Both the position numbers and the translations under genes were made by a program. Below, piece after piece: positions 8,408 through 17,392 of a stretch of DNA of 64,000 nt; position 1 is the first letter of the stretch; each line of letters opens with the position of its first letter. The stretch is taken from positions 124,001 to 188,000 of the forward strand of contig NZ_JARHUI010000005.1 of NCBI RefSeq assembly GCF_029222925.1. The letters are read 5' to 3'. Below the pieces are notes generated by a model that saw nothing but the letters and a program-made list of their open reading frames with translations, had not been told where the DNA came from and did no database searches. This DNA is from Algoriphagus sp. CAU 1675. GTDB lineage: Bacteria > Bacteroidota > Bacteroidia > Cytophagales > Cyclobacteriaceae.

Positions 8408-10258
8408 TTATTTTCCGAAAAAAGAGTGGATGCTGGATAAATCCAATTTAACAAAGGTTTTGTTCCCCCCTATCCCATAATTTGGATTTTGGCAGGCAAA
8501 AAGCTGCCCAACGAGGGTTTCCATTTCCTGGGGACTGAGCTTTTGTCCTCTTTTCAAGGAGGACTTTCTTGCCAGAGATCTGGCAAGATTTTCCCGGTTG
8601 TCCAGGGAAAGCTCATTCTTAAAATTCTTGTATTGTTCGATGAGCCCTTCGAAGAGCTCTTTTTCATTTTTCACTTGAATGTCCGCAGGAACGCCCTGTA
8701 TCAATACAGCGTCCTTCCCAAATTCAGCAACCATAAATCCCAGACTATTTAATTCCTCCATCAGGTCTAGAACTAACGAGAAATCCCCCGGGCTAAGTTG
8801 CACCACAGGAGGAAAAAGACATTGCTGGGATGGACCTTGAGCCATCTTGAGCTGACGCAGATAGCGCTCGTACAAAATCCGCTCATGAGCTGCCTGTTGG
8901 TCCACGATCAGCAATCCAGTGGACATCTGCGCGATTACATAACTCAATTCCACTTGGAAAGTGGTACCTGTCGCCTCCCCTTCCTCTGGTTTTGGAATGG
9001 AAAACCCTTTTTCTTCCTCAGGATTCGCCTTACTGGAAAAAGTCAGGATTTCCGCTTCTTCCCTTTCCAGGGTTTCCCGTTCGGAAGGTCTTGGGGATTC
9101 ATGTCCCTCAAACAATTTCTCCCAGCCGCTGACACTGGACTTTTTAAACTCCGGTGTATTGAAAGTTTTGTAGCTGTATTCTCTATCCACTGCCTCCTTC
9201 TTGGAAACATCTTTATCCCAATTTTCGGTAAAATTGACATCGATGCTGAAATCCAGAGCAGGAACGACGTGGTGAGCGCCCAAAGCCTGCTTGACAGCCG
9301 ACCGGATCACTGCATAGATCGTACGCTCGTCATCAAACTTGATTTCCGTTTTGGTTGGGTGGACGTTGATATCGATATGGGCTGGGTCAATTTCGAGAAA
9401 CAACACATAGAACGGATGTTGGTCCTGCTGAATCAGGCCTTCGAAAGCATTACTTACGGCATGGTTGAGATAGCTGCTCTTGATATAACGATTGTTGACA
9501 AAGAAAAACTGCTCCCCCCTGGTTTTTTTTGCGCATTCCGGCTTGCCGATGTATCCCTTCACATTGAGGTGGGGAGTGATCTCCTCGCAGGGTACGAGCT
9601 GAGATTGGTAGTTTTTCCCAAAAACCCCTACGATTCTCTGACTGAGTTTGCCGGGGAGGAGATTAAAAACCTCCAGGTCATTTTGAATAAGCGAAAACCC
9701 GATCTCAGGATATGCTAATGCCACACGCTGGAATTCTTCCACGATATGACGCATTTCCACAGGATTGGATTTCAGGAAGTTCCTGCGGGCAGGCACGTTG
9801 TAAAACAGGTTTCTCATGCAAACAGAAGTTCCGGGCTGAGAGGCCACGGGTTCCTGTTTTTTCACTTCTGATCCCTCAATCTGGATCAGTGTCCCCAATT
9901 CAGAATCTGGCTGGCGGGTTTTCAGCTCCACCTGGGCAACTGCCGCGATGGAAGCCAAGGCCTCTCCCCTGAATCCAAAAGTCCGGATTGAAAACAGATC
10001 CGAGCTGGTGCGGATTTTCGAAGTCGCATGTCTTTCAAAACTCATTCTGGCATCCGTGGCAGACATGCCTTTTCCATTGTCTATGACCTGAATGAGTTGC
10101 TTTCCTGCATCCTTGACCACTACCTGGATTTTGGTTGCTCCTGCATCAATGGAATTCTCCAGCAGCTCCTTCAAAGCAGAGGCCGGTCTTTGTACTACTT
10201 CACCCGCAGCAATCTGATTGGCAATGGCATCAGGAAGCAGCTGAATCAAATCACTCAT
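8408..10258 (-). CDS. mutL: DNA mismatch repair protein MutL
   Basis: A 616-residue MutL that links MutS recognition of mismatches to strand removal. The GHKL ATPase domain is intact: E31-N35 (ELLEN), DNGKG at 60-64 and FRGEA at 96-100. A low-complexity acidic linker spans about 340-430, then the C-terminal dimerisation domain. The endonuclease-type motif DQHA(X)2E(X)4E is represented by DQQAAHERILYE at 453-464, with glutamine Q455 where histidine is usual, and the CPHGR motif near the C-terminus is replaced by CQNPNYG. Nicking activity is therefore uncertain. The gene overlaps the small membrane protein upstream by 8 bases and is followed by two rhomboid genes. Confidence 0.95.
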   Translation of the reverse strand: MSDLIQLLPDAIANQIAAGEVVQRPASALKELLENSIDAGATKIQVVVKDAGKQLIQVIDNGKGMSATDARMSFERHATSKIRTSSDLFSIRTFGFRGEALASIAAVAQVELKTRQPDSELGTLIQIEGSEVKKQEPVASQPGTSVCMRNLFYNVPARRNFLKSNPVEMRHIVEEFQRVALAYPEIGFSLIQNDLEVFNLLPGKLSQRIVGVFGKNYQSQLVPCEEITPHLNVKGYIGKPECAKKTRGEQFFFVNNRYIKSSYLNHAVSNAFEGLIQQDQHPFYVLFLEIDPAHIDINVHPTKTEIKFDDERTIYAVIRSAVKQALGAHHVVPALDFSIDVNFTENWDKDVSKKEAVDREYSYKTFNTPEFKKSSVSGWEKLFEGHESPRPSERETLEREEAEILTFSSKANPEEEKGFSIPKPEEGEATGTTFQVELSYVIAQMSTGLLIVDQQAAHERILYERYLRQLKMAQGPSQQCLFPPVVQLSPGDFSLVLDLMEELNSLGFMVAEFGKDAVLIQGVPADIQVKNEKELFEGLIEQYKNFKNELSLDNRENLARSLARKSSLKRGQKLSPQEMETLVGQLFACQNPNYGIGGNKTFVKLDLSSIHSFFGK

Positions 10259-10622
10259 CTTTCGGCTTGGGTTTTAGCTTGAAAAAATAATACACCGCAG
10301 CTCCAATCATTGCCAAATACAACAGGTACTCAAATATAACTGGGCCTAGATAGATGTACCCCCCAATTGCGGTTACCAAAAAAAGAAAGATAAACGAACG
10401 GATCATTCCCGTGGACGCAAAAATGCTGGTATCCCGACTTCGTCCCAGATTGTGTTTTGAGAAAGCTCCCCGCAAACCGGATTCATAGTTTGCCAAGCTC
10501 TCCTCTTCTGACCTTTCTCCGAGTTTGCCCTCCGCTTCTAATTCCTTTTTAATGCGTGCGGTACGCTGCTCAATTTCTTCTTTGACAGGGTCGTAATATC
10601 GAGGTTTGATATCAAACCTCAT
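10251..10622 (-). CDS. conserved small membrane protein upstream of mutL
   Basis: With the start at the ATG at 10622 this is a 123-residue protein beginning MRFDIKPRYYDPVKEEI; an ATG at 10658 would add 12 residues. The N-terminal half is charged and helical, with many Glu, Lys and Arg residues. Two hydrophobic segments follow (FIFLFLVTAIGGYIYLGPVI and YLLYLAMIGAAVYYFF), and the protein ends in a short lysine-rich tail. I recall similar Bacteroidota proteins being given unrelated automatic names; no function is supported here. Its 8-base overlap with mutL points to translational coupling. Confidence 0.72.
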   Translation of the reverse strand: MRFDIKPRYYDPVKEEIEQRTARIKKELEAEGKLGERSEEESLANYESGLRGAFSKHNLGRSRDTSIFASTGMIRSFIFLFLVTAIGGYIYLGPVIFEYLLYLAMIGAAVYYFFKLKPKPKDE

Positions 10623-10934
10623 GGGGCTGGAAGTCCTAAATATGGAAGGGAATTTCATGTATCGTTTATTTGAAACCCGAAAAACTTTCGGGACAGGTAT
10701 GTTAGATCAGAGGATAAATCGTTATCAAATTACCAACGATCAAATTTATCCTAATTTAAACCCAAATTTCAGCTCAAAGTTGGGCTTTCTTTCCTATCTT
10801 GATCTACTGGTTTCCTAATTCCGATTCTCGGAAAGGGCCTTTTAAGGAAACTTCATCTATTAGAACTAAGTTCTGCCGATAGGCCTGATTCACAAATTTA
10901 TTTCAAAAGTTAAGGATTAAAAATTAACTAGGGC
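10623..10934. other. 312-base divergent intergenic region with inverted repeats
   Basis: This gap separates the mutL operon from the GH3 fusion gene. It holds a 7-bp hairpin CCCGAAA/TTTCGGG at 10676-10692 and a wider inverted repeat AGGATAAAT/ATTTATCCT at 10711-10752 whose flanking GTT/AAC bases also pair. A TAAATTTG box on the minus strand at 10741-10748 could serve the mutL operon. No credible small coding frame was seen. Confidence 0.5.
10711..10752. repeat. inverted repeat, possible operator
   Basis: Arms AGGATAAAT (10711-10719) and ATTTATCCT (10744-10752) are exact complements, separated by 24 bases that include partly pairing GTT and AAC. Its position between two divergent units fits a regulatory site, but no regulator can be named. 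Confidence 0.35.
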
Positions 10935-13895
10935 ATGAGTAAAAAGCTTTGGAGGATTTTAGGTGTAGGGTTGATTTCTATTTTTTTCAGCTCTGGAAAA
11001 ATTGACCCTGCAATTGTTATTGAGGATCCCTTGGTAGCTCCTGATCTTGTCCGCCAATTGAACTGGGTTGACTCAGTATTTCAAAGCCTCAGTTTTGACG
11101 AAAGGCTGGGACAGCTTTTTATGGTAGCGGCCTATTCCAATAAGGACCAAGCCCATGTGAATCAAATCAGCGAGCTGGTCAAAAATGAAAATCTGGGAGG
11201 CCTGATTTTCTTTCAGGGCGGACCTGACCGTCAAGCAAAATTGACCAATTATTACCAAAGCATTGCCAAAACCCCACTTTTCATAGCAATGGATGCCGAA
11301 TGGGGGATCAGCATGAGATTGGATTCCATCCCTGACTTCCCTAAGGCCATGACACTTGGAGCCATTCAGGACACAAACCTGATCTATGAAATGGGAGCTG
11401 AAATGGCTCATCAATTCCGTGAAATGGGCATGCATATCAACTTTGCTCCAGTGGTGGATGTCAACTCCAACCCGGATAACCCGGTGATCGGTTACCGGGC
11501 ATTTGGAGAAAATAAAAAAGTAGTGGCTGAAAGAGCAGTAGCCTACATGAAGGGGCTTCAGGAAAACGGAGTCATTGCCAACGCAAAGCATTTTCCTGGG
11601 CACGGGGACACAGAAGCTGACAGCCATTATTCACTTCCAGTGATCAAGCACCCCGAAAGCAGAATCTGGAACGTGGACCTTTATCCTTATCAGGAATTAT
11701 TCCGGGAGAATCTCATGTCAGTCATGGTTGCTCACCTGAATATCCCCAGCTTGGACAATCAGGCCAATATCCCGACCAGTCTTTCTGAAAAGGTAGTGAC
11801 TGACCTTCTTCAAAACCGGATGAATTTTCAGGGGCTGGTATTCACAGATGCCCTCAACATGAGAGGTGTGGCCAGTGCCAATGCTCCAGGGGAAGTTGAC
11901 CTGAAGGCTTTGTTGGCCGGAAATGATGTACTGCTTTACTCTCAAGATGTTCCTAAGGCAAAAGCCCTGATCAAAAAGGCGGTGGAAGAGGGGACACTTT
12001 CAGAGTCTGAAGTCAACCGAAGAGTAAAAAAGATCCTCCGTGCCAAATATTGGTCAGGGCTGAATCATTACCGCCCAATCGAAACCTCTGGATTACTAGA
12101 AAGAATCAACAGACCCAAAAGTGAAGTAGTCAGGGAAAAACTCTATGCCGAAGCAATTACTGTCGCTTCCAATAGGGATGAAATACTTCCCTTCCGGAAA
12201 CTGGACCTCCAGCGCTTTGCAAGCCTGACGATCGGAGGTGAGGGAGCTGAATTCCAAAAATACCTGAGCAAATACACCCAGTTTGAGCATTTTGAAATCC
12301 AGAAAGCTGCAAGTGAATCCGCACACTACAACTTGATGAAAAAACTTGAGGACTATGATGTGGTCGTGGTGGGTTTGATGGGAGTCACCAACAGTCCAAA
12401 GCGGGCTTTTGGTCTAGCGCCCGGGGACATTGCTTTGATCCGAAAGCTTTCCGAGCGTCAAAAAGTAGTGACTGTACTTTTCGGAAACTCCTATGCTTCC
12501 AAATTCTTAGAGGGCCTGGGGAATGTGGTACTGGCCTACGAAAACAATGAAATGACCCAAAAAATAACACCTCAGGTTTTATTCGGCGCCCGACCGGCCA
12601 AAGGCATCCTCCCTGTTTCGGTAAGTGATCAGTTTCCGTACGGTGTGGGAGGATTCATGCAGGGCATGAGAAGATTGGCATATGGTGCTCCGGAATCAGT
12701 AGGAATGGACAGCAAAACTCTGGATCAAATTGATAAGGTGGCACAAAAAGCCATCCGGATCCAAGCAACTCCCGGAGCGAATGTATTGGTGGTGAAGGAC
12801 GGGAAAGTTGTATTTGAGAGATCTTACGGAAAGCTGGAATACAAAAGCAGTCCTAAAGTAAATTCCGAAACCGTTTATGACTTGGCTTCCATCACCAAAG
12901 TACTCGCAACTACTCAGGCTGTGATGTTTTTGCATAGCAGAGGGGAACTGGACATGGAAAAGACCTTGGGAGATTATCTTCCAGAATTGAGAGGCACCAA
13001 CAAAGCCAATTTGATTTTGAAAGACGTGATGGCCCATGAGGCGGGACTAAAAGCCTTTATCCCACACTATGTCAATACTGTGGAAAGAGGACAATGGAGG
13101 GGAGACTATTACAAGCCGAGTTCAGCACCAGGTTATACTAGGCCTGTTTCCAATGACATGTATGCCATCGATGGCTTAAGGGACAGTATCTGGAGCTGGA
13201 CCGTCAAATCCGAATTGCTACCAAAATCCGGAGGAAAAAACAGATACGTCTACTCGGACTTGACTATGTACTTCATGCAAGCAGTAGTAGAAAGAATCGT
13301 AAATCAGCCCTTGGATGAATTCCTGGATCAGAATTTCTACCAACCTTTAGGATTGTATACGATGACATTCAACCCGTTTAAAAAAATGCCTTTGGACAAT
13401 ATTGCACCCACTGAAAATGATGTTGCATTCCGAAAACGACAAATTCAGGGCTATGTCCATGACCCGGGTGCTGCCATGTATGGAGGTGTTGCCGGACATG
13501 CTGGGCTATTTGGGAAGGCTAATGATCTGGCAGTCATGATGCAGATGATGTTGAATGAGGGATACTATGGAGATGTGAGTCTACTTAAACCTGGTACAGT
13601 TTCCTCCTTTACCAAGAGACAATCCAATCAAAGCCGAAGAGGCTGGGGTTGGGATAAACCTGAACCTGAACCCGATAAGGGTGGATCTGCTGGAAAACTA
13701 GCTCCCAAATCAACCTTCGGCCACACCGGATTTACAGGAACCTGTGTCTGGGCGGATCCTGAGAATAATTTGATTTATGTATTCCTTTCCAACAGGGTTT
13801 ATCCTGAAGCCGAAAACCGAAAGCTACTCAGTGAAGAAATCCGGACCCAAATTCATGATATTATTTATGAGGCGATGGCCTCAAGAAACAAATAA
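10935..13895 (+). CDS. GH3 beta-N-acetylhexosaminidase fused to a serine beta-lactamase-like domain
   Basis: A 986-residue, two-enzyme protein with an N-terminal hydrophobic export signal. Residues about 40-380 are a NagZ-type GH3 domain with KHFPGHGDT at 218-226 and DSH at 229-231, and the nucleophile D305 in FTDALNM. Residues about 400-580 form the GH3 C-terminal sandwich. Residues about 590-980 are a class C beta-lactamase/DD-peptidase-like domain with S652-ITK-K655, Y773-S-D (where YxN is more usual) and an HTG triad in FGHTGFTG. NagZ enzymes release GlcNAc from muropeptides, and the second domain likely acts on peptide or ester bonds, so a role in peptidoglycan turnover is inferred. It is monocistronic and ends in a bidirectional terminator. 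Confidence 0.93.
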   Translation: MSKKLWRILGVGLISIFFSSGKIDPAIVIEDPLVAPDLVRQLNWVDSVFQSLSFDERLGQLFMVAAYSNKDQAHVNQISELVKNENLGGLIFFQGGPDRQAKLTNYYQSIAKTPLFIAMDAEWGISMRLDSIPDFPKAMTLGAIQDTNLIYEMGAEMAHQFREMGMHINFAPVVDVNSNPDNPVIGYRAFGENKKVVAERAVAYMKGLQENGVIANAKHFPGHGDTEADSHYSLPVIKHPESRIWNVDLYPYQELFRENLMSVMVAHLNIPSLDNQANIPTSLSEKVVTDLLQNRMNFQGLVFTDALNMRGVASANAPGEVDLKALLAGNDVLLYSQDVPKAKALIKKAVEEGTLSESEVNRRVKKILRAKYWSGLNHYRPIETSGLLERINRPKSEVVREKLYAEAITVASNRDEILPFRKLDLQRFASLTIGGEGAEFQKYLSKYTQFEHFEIQKAASESAHYNLMKKLEDYDVVVVGLMGVTNSPKRAFGLAPGDIALIRKLSERQKVVTVLFGNSYASKFLEGLGNVVLAYENNEMTQKITPQVLFGARPAKGILPVSVSDQFPYGVGGFMQGMRRLAYGAPESVGMDSKTLDQIDKVAQKAIRIQATPGANVLVVKDGKVVFERSYGKLEYKSSPKVNSETVYDLASITKVLATTQAVMFLHSRGELDMEKTLGDYLPELRGTNKANLILKDVMAHEAGLKAFIPHYVNTVERGQWRGDYYKPSSAPGYTRPVSNDMYAIDGLRDSIWSWTVKSELLPKSGGKNRYVYSDLTMYFMQAVVERIVNQPLDEFLDQNFYQPLGLYTMTFNPFKKMPLDNIAPTENDVAFRKRQIQGYVHDPGAAMYGGVAGHAGLFGKANDLAVMMQMMLNEGYYGDVSLLKPGTVSSFTKRQSNQSRRGWGWDKPEPEPDKGGSAGKLAPKSTFGHTGFTGTCVWADPENNLIYVFLSNRVYPEAENRKLLSEEIRTQIHDIIYEAMASRNK

Positions 13896-13926
13896 ATAAC
13901 CCCGATTTTCCATCGAGGTTATTTAT
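13892..13926. terminator. bidirectional terminator between convergent genes
   Basis: Ten-bp arms ATAAATAACC / GGTTATTTAT with an inner CGAT/ATCG extension. The left arm includes the stop codon of the GH3 fusion gene, and the M24 peptidase gene converges from the other side. Confidence 0.75.
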
Positions 13927-13935
13927 CTTCATTTT

Positions 13936-15261
13936 CTACTTAACCAAAATCAACTCTTCCTGCGGCTGAATCAGGTACTCAGCCCCATTTTCGGTGACCA
14001 CCGCCATTTCTTCCACTGAAATTGTCTTGGTGGTGCCATCTGCCCGCTTCCAAGCATGAAATCCATCAAATGCGAAGACCATTCCTTTTTTCAACTCCTT
14101 TTGGGCAGCAGGTCTTATACTGGGTGCTTGGGACCCTCCCAAATTAGGTCCTACATCGTGCGCTACGTAACCGACTGGATGTCCCGTACTCCACATGACA
14201 TACTCTGAACCTGCCTTTTCCATCAGCTCACGCTGTGCCCGGTCCACTTCTACTCCTTTCACTCCGGGCTTCATTGCTGCCAATGCTGCCCGCGAACCCG
14301 CCTTTCCATGCTCCCAATACTGTTGGATATCGGCTGGCGCTTCACTTTCTCCTTCTTTCAAAACATAGGCAAAGCGCTGTATATCGCTCACCCAAATATC
14401 ATAGAGCTTCACTCCAAAATCGATCTGAATTACATCGCCTGGCATGATGATTTTATCCGTAGCATGGGAATGCCCTCGATCAGGCCCGGAATTTACATTG
14501 GGGTTTTGATCGGGATGCCAAGCATCAGTTACTCCATATTGAGCCATTTTTGCCTTTAAAAATTTGGCTACGTCTGCGTCTGTTGTTTTTCCGGGTTCAA
14601 TCATGGCATAGGCCTCATATTGAAAATCGGAAGCCAACTGCGCCGCCTGTCTCATGATTTCTACTTCCGCCGGAAGTTTGATCGATAGCCATTCATAGAC
14701 CAATTCGGTTGCAGAAACCAATTTTGAAGAAGTTTCTCCTAATAAGGATTCCAGTTCTTGTCGTTGTGAAAAGGACATTCCATCTGCCAAGGAATTCGAA
14801 GTTGAGGAATTGATAGCTATCTGTTGAAAATTTTTGGTCTTGATAATTTCTGCAGCCTGGGCTACAGCAGATGTTCCTCTGGGCACCCGAACCACTTCAT
14901 CATGGATATCCAACTCATCCAAAGCAGTCGCTTCTCCATCAGGGGAAAACACCAAGGAATGAAACCCCGAATCATCGATGTAAAATAGAAAAGCTGCAGT
15001 TCCTCCAGCATTTTCACCCCCCACATGAATCGCAAGGGGATCATTATTATTTTCCCGACAGATCGTCAGCCAGCAATCTACCTGTGCTGCTTTCATTGCC
15101 TCAGGAAGAAGCTGAGAAATTCGTTGTTTTCGGATTTCAGGCCATGGATTCGAGGACCAATCCGGTTTTGAGACGGAAACGCTTTCTACGGGAGTATTTT
15201 GTGTACATCCAATAATAAAAAAGGCGAGGATTACAGGGATTAATTTTAAGTTTTGAAACAT
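13936..15261 (-). CDS. M24 family aminopeptidase-like lipoprotein
   Basis: A 441-residue protein with a lipoprotein signal (lipobox IIGC, C19), so it is exported and membrane anchored. The N-terminal 180 residues resemble the creatinase-type domain; the C-terminal 250 residues are a pita-bread M24 fold with metal ligands in QIDFGVKLYDIWVSDIQ (two Asp), HDVGPNLGG (His), and two glutamates near the end (AFDGFHAW, VSVEEMAVV). Family members remove N-terminal residues before proline (Xaa-Pro aminopeptidase). The first glutamate motif appears altered: FAFDGFH stands where a glutamate (FTIEPG-like) is usual, so activity is not certain. It is transcribed toward the GH3 gene. Confidence 0.85.
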   Translation of the reverse strand: MFQNLKLIPVILAFFIIGCTQNTPVESVSVSKPDWSSNPWPEIRKQRISQLLPEAMKAAQVDCWLTICRENNNDPLAIHVGGENAGGTAAFLFYIDDSGFHSLVFSPDGEATALDELDIHDEVVRVPRGTSAVAQAAEIIKTKNFQQIAINSSTSNSLADGMSFSQRQELESLLGETSSKLVSATELVYEWLSIKLPAEVEIMRQAAQLASDFQYEAYAMIEPGKTTDADVAKFLKAKMAQYGVTDAWHPDQNPNVNSGPDRGHSHATDKIIMPGDVIQIDFGVKLYDIWVSDIQRFAYVLKEGESEAPADIQQYWEHGKAGSRAALAAMKPGVKGVEVDRAQRELMEKAGSEYVMWSTGHPVGYVAHDVGPNLGGSQAPSIRPAAQKELKKGMVFAFDGFHAWKRADGTTKTISVEEMAVVTENGAEYLIQPQEELILVK

Positions 15262-15477
15262 AATCTATTCTATTTGAAAAGTTAAAATAAAGAACATCCT
15301 TCCAGCTTTAAAAACTATTTTTCAAATAGTAAATTAATCTTCATAAGACTGGTTTTCAGCAGTATCCTAAAAAATAGAATTTTTAATTATCCTCGATTTA
15401 TCGATTAATTCCCCTTATTTTGAACAAAAAGAACCCTAAAGTGTGTTTAAACTCAGGTTATAAACCAGCTACAAAAT

Positions 15478-16614
15478 ATGAAGATCGGGATTGTTTGTTA
15501 TCCAACATTCGGTGGTAGTGGAGTAGTCGCAACAGAATTGGGAAAAGGACTGGCCAAATTGGGCCATGAGATCCATTTCATCACCTATCGACAACCTACT
15601 CGCCTAGACTTTTTTAGTGAGAATCTTTATTACCATGAAGTGGATATAAAGAGCTACCCCCTCTTTGAACATGCCCCGTACGAACTGGCCTTGGCTAGTA
15701 AAATGGTCTCTGTGGTGAAATACGAAAACCTGGATTTACTGCATGTTCACTATGCCATTCCCCACGCCTCGGCCGCATACATGGCCAAGCAAATTCTCAA
15801 GGAGGAAGGAATCCACATTCCGGTAGTGACTACCCTTCACGGAACAGATATCACTTTGGTAGGAAAAGACCCCAGCTATGAGCCCGTGGTCACCTTTAGC
15901 ATCAACCAATCCGATGGAGTAACTGCAGTATCGGAAGACCTCAGAAAAGAAACCTATTCGCATTTTAAAATCAAAAGGGATATTGAAGTAATCCCTAATT
16001 TCATAGATCTTGACAGGTTCAAGAAACAAAAAAAGGAGCACTTCAAGCTGGCCATTTGTCCCCATGGGGAAAAACTTATGGTTCACACCTCAAACTTCCG
16101 AAAAGTGAAAAGGGTAGAAGATGTGGTTCGGGTATTTTATGAAGTAAGAAAGGAAATTCCCGCCAAACTGTTGATGGTAGGTGATGGACCAGAACGGGAT
16201 AAAATGGAAAGGCTTTGTCGTGAACTAGGTACCTGTGACGACATTCGATTTCTCGGAAAATTAGATGCTGTGGAAGAAGTGCTTTCTGTGGCAGACTTAT
16301 TTATCATGCCATCTGAAAAGGAAAGTTTCGGTTTGGCCGCTTTGGAAGCCATGGCCTGTGAAGTCCCAATATTGACCTCCGATGCCGGGGGGATTCCTGA
16401 GCTGAACCTTAACGGACAGACCGGCTACGTCTGCAAAGTTGGGGACATCAAGGACATGAAAGAAAAGGCTTTGAAAATCTTGGATGATGAAAATCTCCCG
16501 ACTTTCAAAGAAAATGCACTCGCAAGAGCGAAGCAATTCGACATCTCCGAAATCTTGCCACTTTATGAAAATTATTACCAAAAAACCATAGAAGCTACGC
16601 TTGCCAAAGTGTAA
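15478..16614 (+). CDS. bshA: N-acetyl-alpha-D-glucosaminyl L-malate synthase
   Basis: A GT4 glycosyltransferase of 378 residues that transfers GlcNAc from UDP-GlcNAc to L-malate, the first step of bacillithiol synthesis. The N-terminus KIGIVCYPTFGGSGVVATEL and the HYAIPHASAAYMAKQI segment are characteristic of BshA, as is LHGTDITLVG. The C-terminal Rossmann domain has the EX7E region PSEKESFGLAALEAMACE. Length equals the family norm. The other bacillithiol genes (bshB, bshC) are not in the window. It is preceded by a 216-base A+T-rich gap and is followed by a fatty-acid hydroxylase-like gene on the same strand. Confidence 0.95.
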   Translation: MKIGIVCYPTFGGSGVVATELGKGLAKLGHEIHFITYRQPTRLDFFSENLYYHEVDIKSYPLFEHAPYELALASKMVSVVKYENLDLLHVHYAIPHASAAYMAKQILKEEGIHIPVVTTLHGTDITLVGKDPSYEPVVTFSINQSDGVTAVSEDLRKETYSHFKIKRDIEVIPNFIDLDRFKKQKKEHFKLAICPHGEKLMVHTSNFRKVKRVEDVVRVFYEVRKEIPAKLLMVGDGPERDKMERLCRELGTCDDIRFLGKLDAVEEVLSVADLFIMPSEKESFGLAALEAMACEVPILTSDAGGIPELNLNGQTGYVCKVGDIKDMKEKALKILDDENLPTFKENALARAKQFDISEILPLYENYYQKTIEATLAKV

Positions 16615-16663
16615 AATCTGGGATTTATGATAAAAATCAATGTGCAAAGTTCTGAGTTAGCCT

Positions 16664-16671
16664 TACTTTTG
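16664..16671 (+). promoter_or_regulatory. -7 promoter box TACTTTTG for the hydroxylase-like gene
   Basis: TACTTTTG matches TAnnTTTG in the gap between bshA and the next gene, about 48 bases before its ATG, suggesting an independent promoter. Confidence 0.4.
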
Positions 16672-16719
16672 TACGATTAAAATTGCATTTGTTCTGTAAT
16701 ACTATTTTCCACAACGAAA

Positions 16720-17346
16720 ATGAAAAAGATAGGAAGACTGGATAGACCGGATAATTTCGGATCGGCGAAAATGTTCGAAAACCCAATTTTGGAGAAGATT
16801 TCAAGAACGCATATTTCTATTCCAATCACCATGTTTTTGGTTCTGGCAGGTATTTCCCTATACTATGCTCTAACCACAACCACTATTGCATTGAGTACCG
16901 GTATTCTCATTACTTTGGCAGGATATATAGTATTCACCTTTGTGGAATACATGATGCATAAGCATTTCTTCCACATGGAGCCCAACACTCCTATCAAAGA
17001 CAAATTGCAATACACTGTACATGGGGTTCACCATGATTACCCAAAAGACAAAGACAGATTGGCTATGCCACCTTTTGTCAGTGCAGCCTATGCAGCCATA
17101 TTCTACTTGGTATTCAACTTGATCATGGGAGATTTCACTTTGTATTTCCTTCCGGGATTTCTTTTTGGCTATGCCAGTTATTTGGGCGTACACTACATCG
17201 TGCATGCCTTTAACCCTCCGAAGAACTTTCTCAAAATCCTTTGGGTCAACCATGCCATCCACCATTACAAAGACCCAGATAGAGCATTTGGGGTAAGTAC
17301 CCCACTATGGGACATCTTATTGGGAACAATGCCTAAAAAAGATTAA
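16720..17346 (+). CDS. fatty acid hydroxylase / sterol desaturase superfamily protein
   Basis: A 208-residue membrane protein with about four transmembrane segments and the di-iron histidine clusters of the superfamily: MMHKHFFH at 78-85, HGVHHD at 101-106, HYIVHAF at 158-164 and HAIHHYKD at 178-185. Family members hydroxylate or desaturate acyl chains with O2; the histidine spacing is closest to fatty acid 2-hydroxylases, which would fit sphingolipid or ornithine-lipid modification in Bacteroidota (inference). The N-terminal 17 residues are polar, and an internal ATG at 16771 is a possible alternative start. A perfect palindromic terminator follows immediately. Confidence 0.85.
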   Translation: MKKIGRLDRPDNFGSAKMFENPILEKISRTHISIPITMFLVLAGISLYYALTTTTIALSTGILITLAGYIVFTFVEYMMHKHFFHMEPNTPIKDKLQYTVHGVHHDYPKDKDRLAMPPFVSAAYAAIFYLVFNLIMGDFTLYFLPGFLFGYASYLGVHYIVHAFNPPKNFLKILWVNHAIHHYKDPDRAFGVSTPLWDILLGTMPKKD

Positions 17347-17350
17347 ACTC

Positions 17351-17376
17351 AAAACCTCCTGATATCAGGAGGTTTT
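17351..17376 (+). terminator. intrinsic terminator after the hydroxylase-like gene
   Basis: A perfect inverted repeat built on AAAACCTCCTGAT and its complement, running into a T-run on the plus strand. Confidence 0.85.
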
Positions 17377-17392
17377 TTACTTTTAGAAAGTT

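Noticed and set aside
8798..9718. 306-codon open frame on the plus strand opposite mutL
   Set aside because: It is the antisense of conserved mutL codons, with no recognisable domain or signal.
15262..15477. Riboswitch or operator upstream of bshA
   Set aside because: Only a weak ACTATTT/AAATAGT inverted repeat and A+T-rich sequence are visible; no known aptamer core could be recognised.
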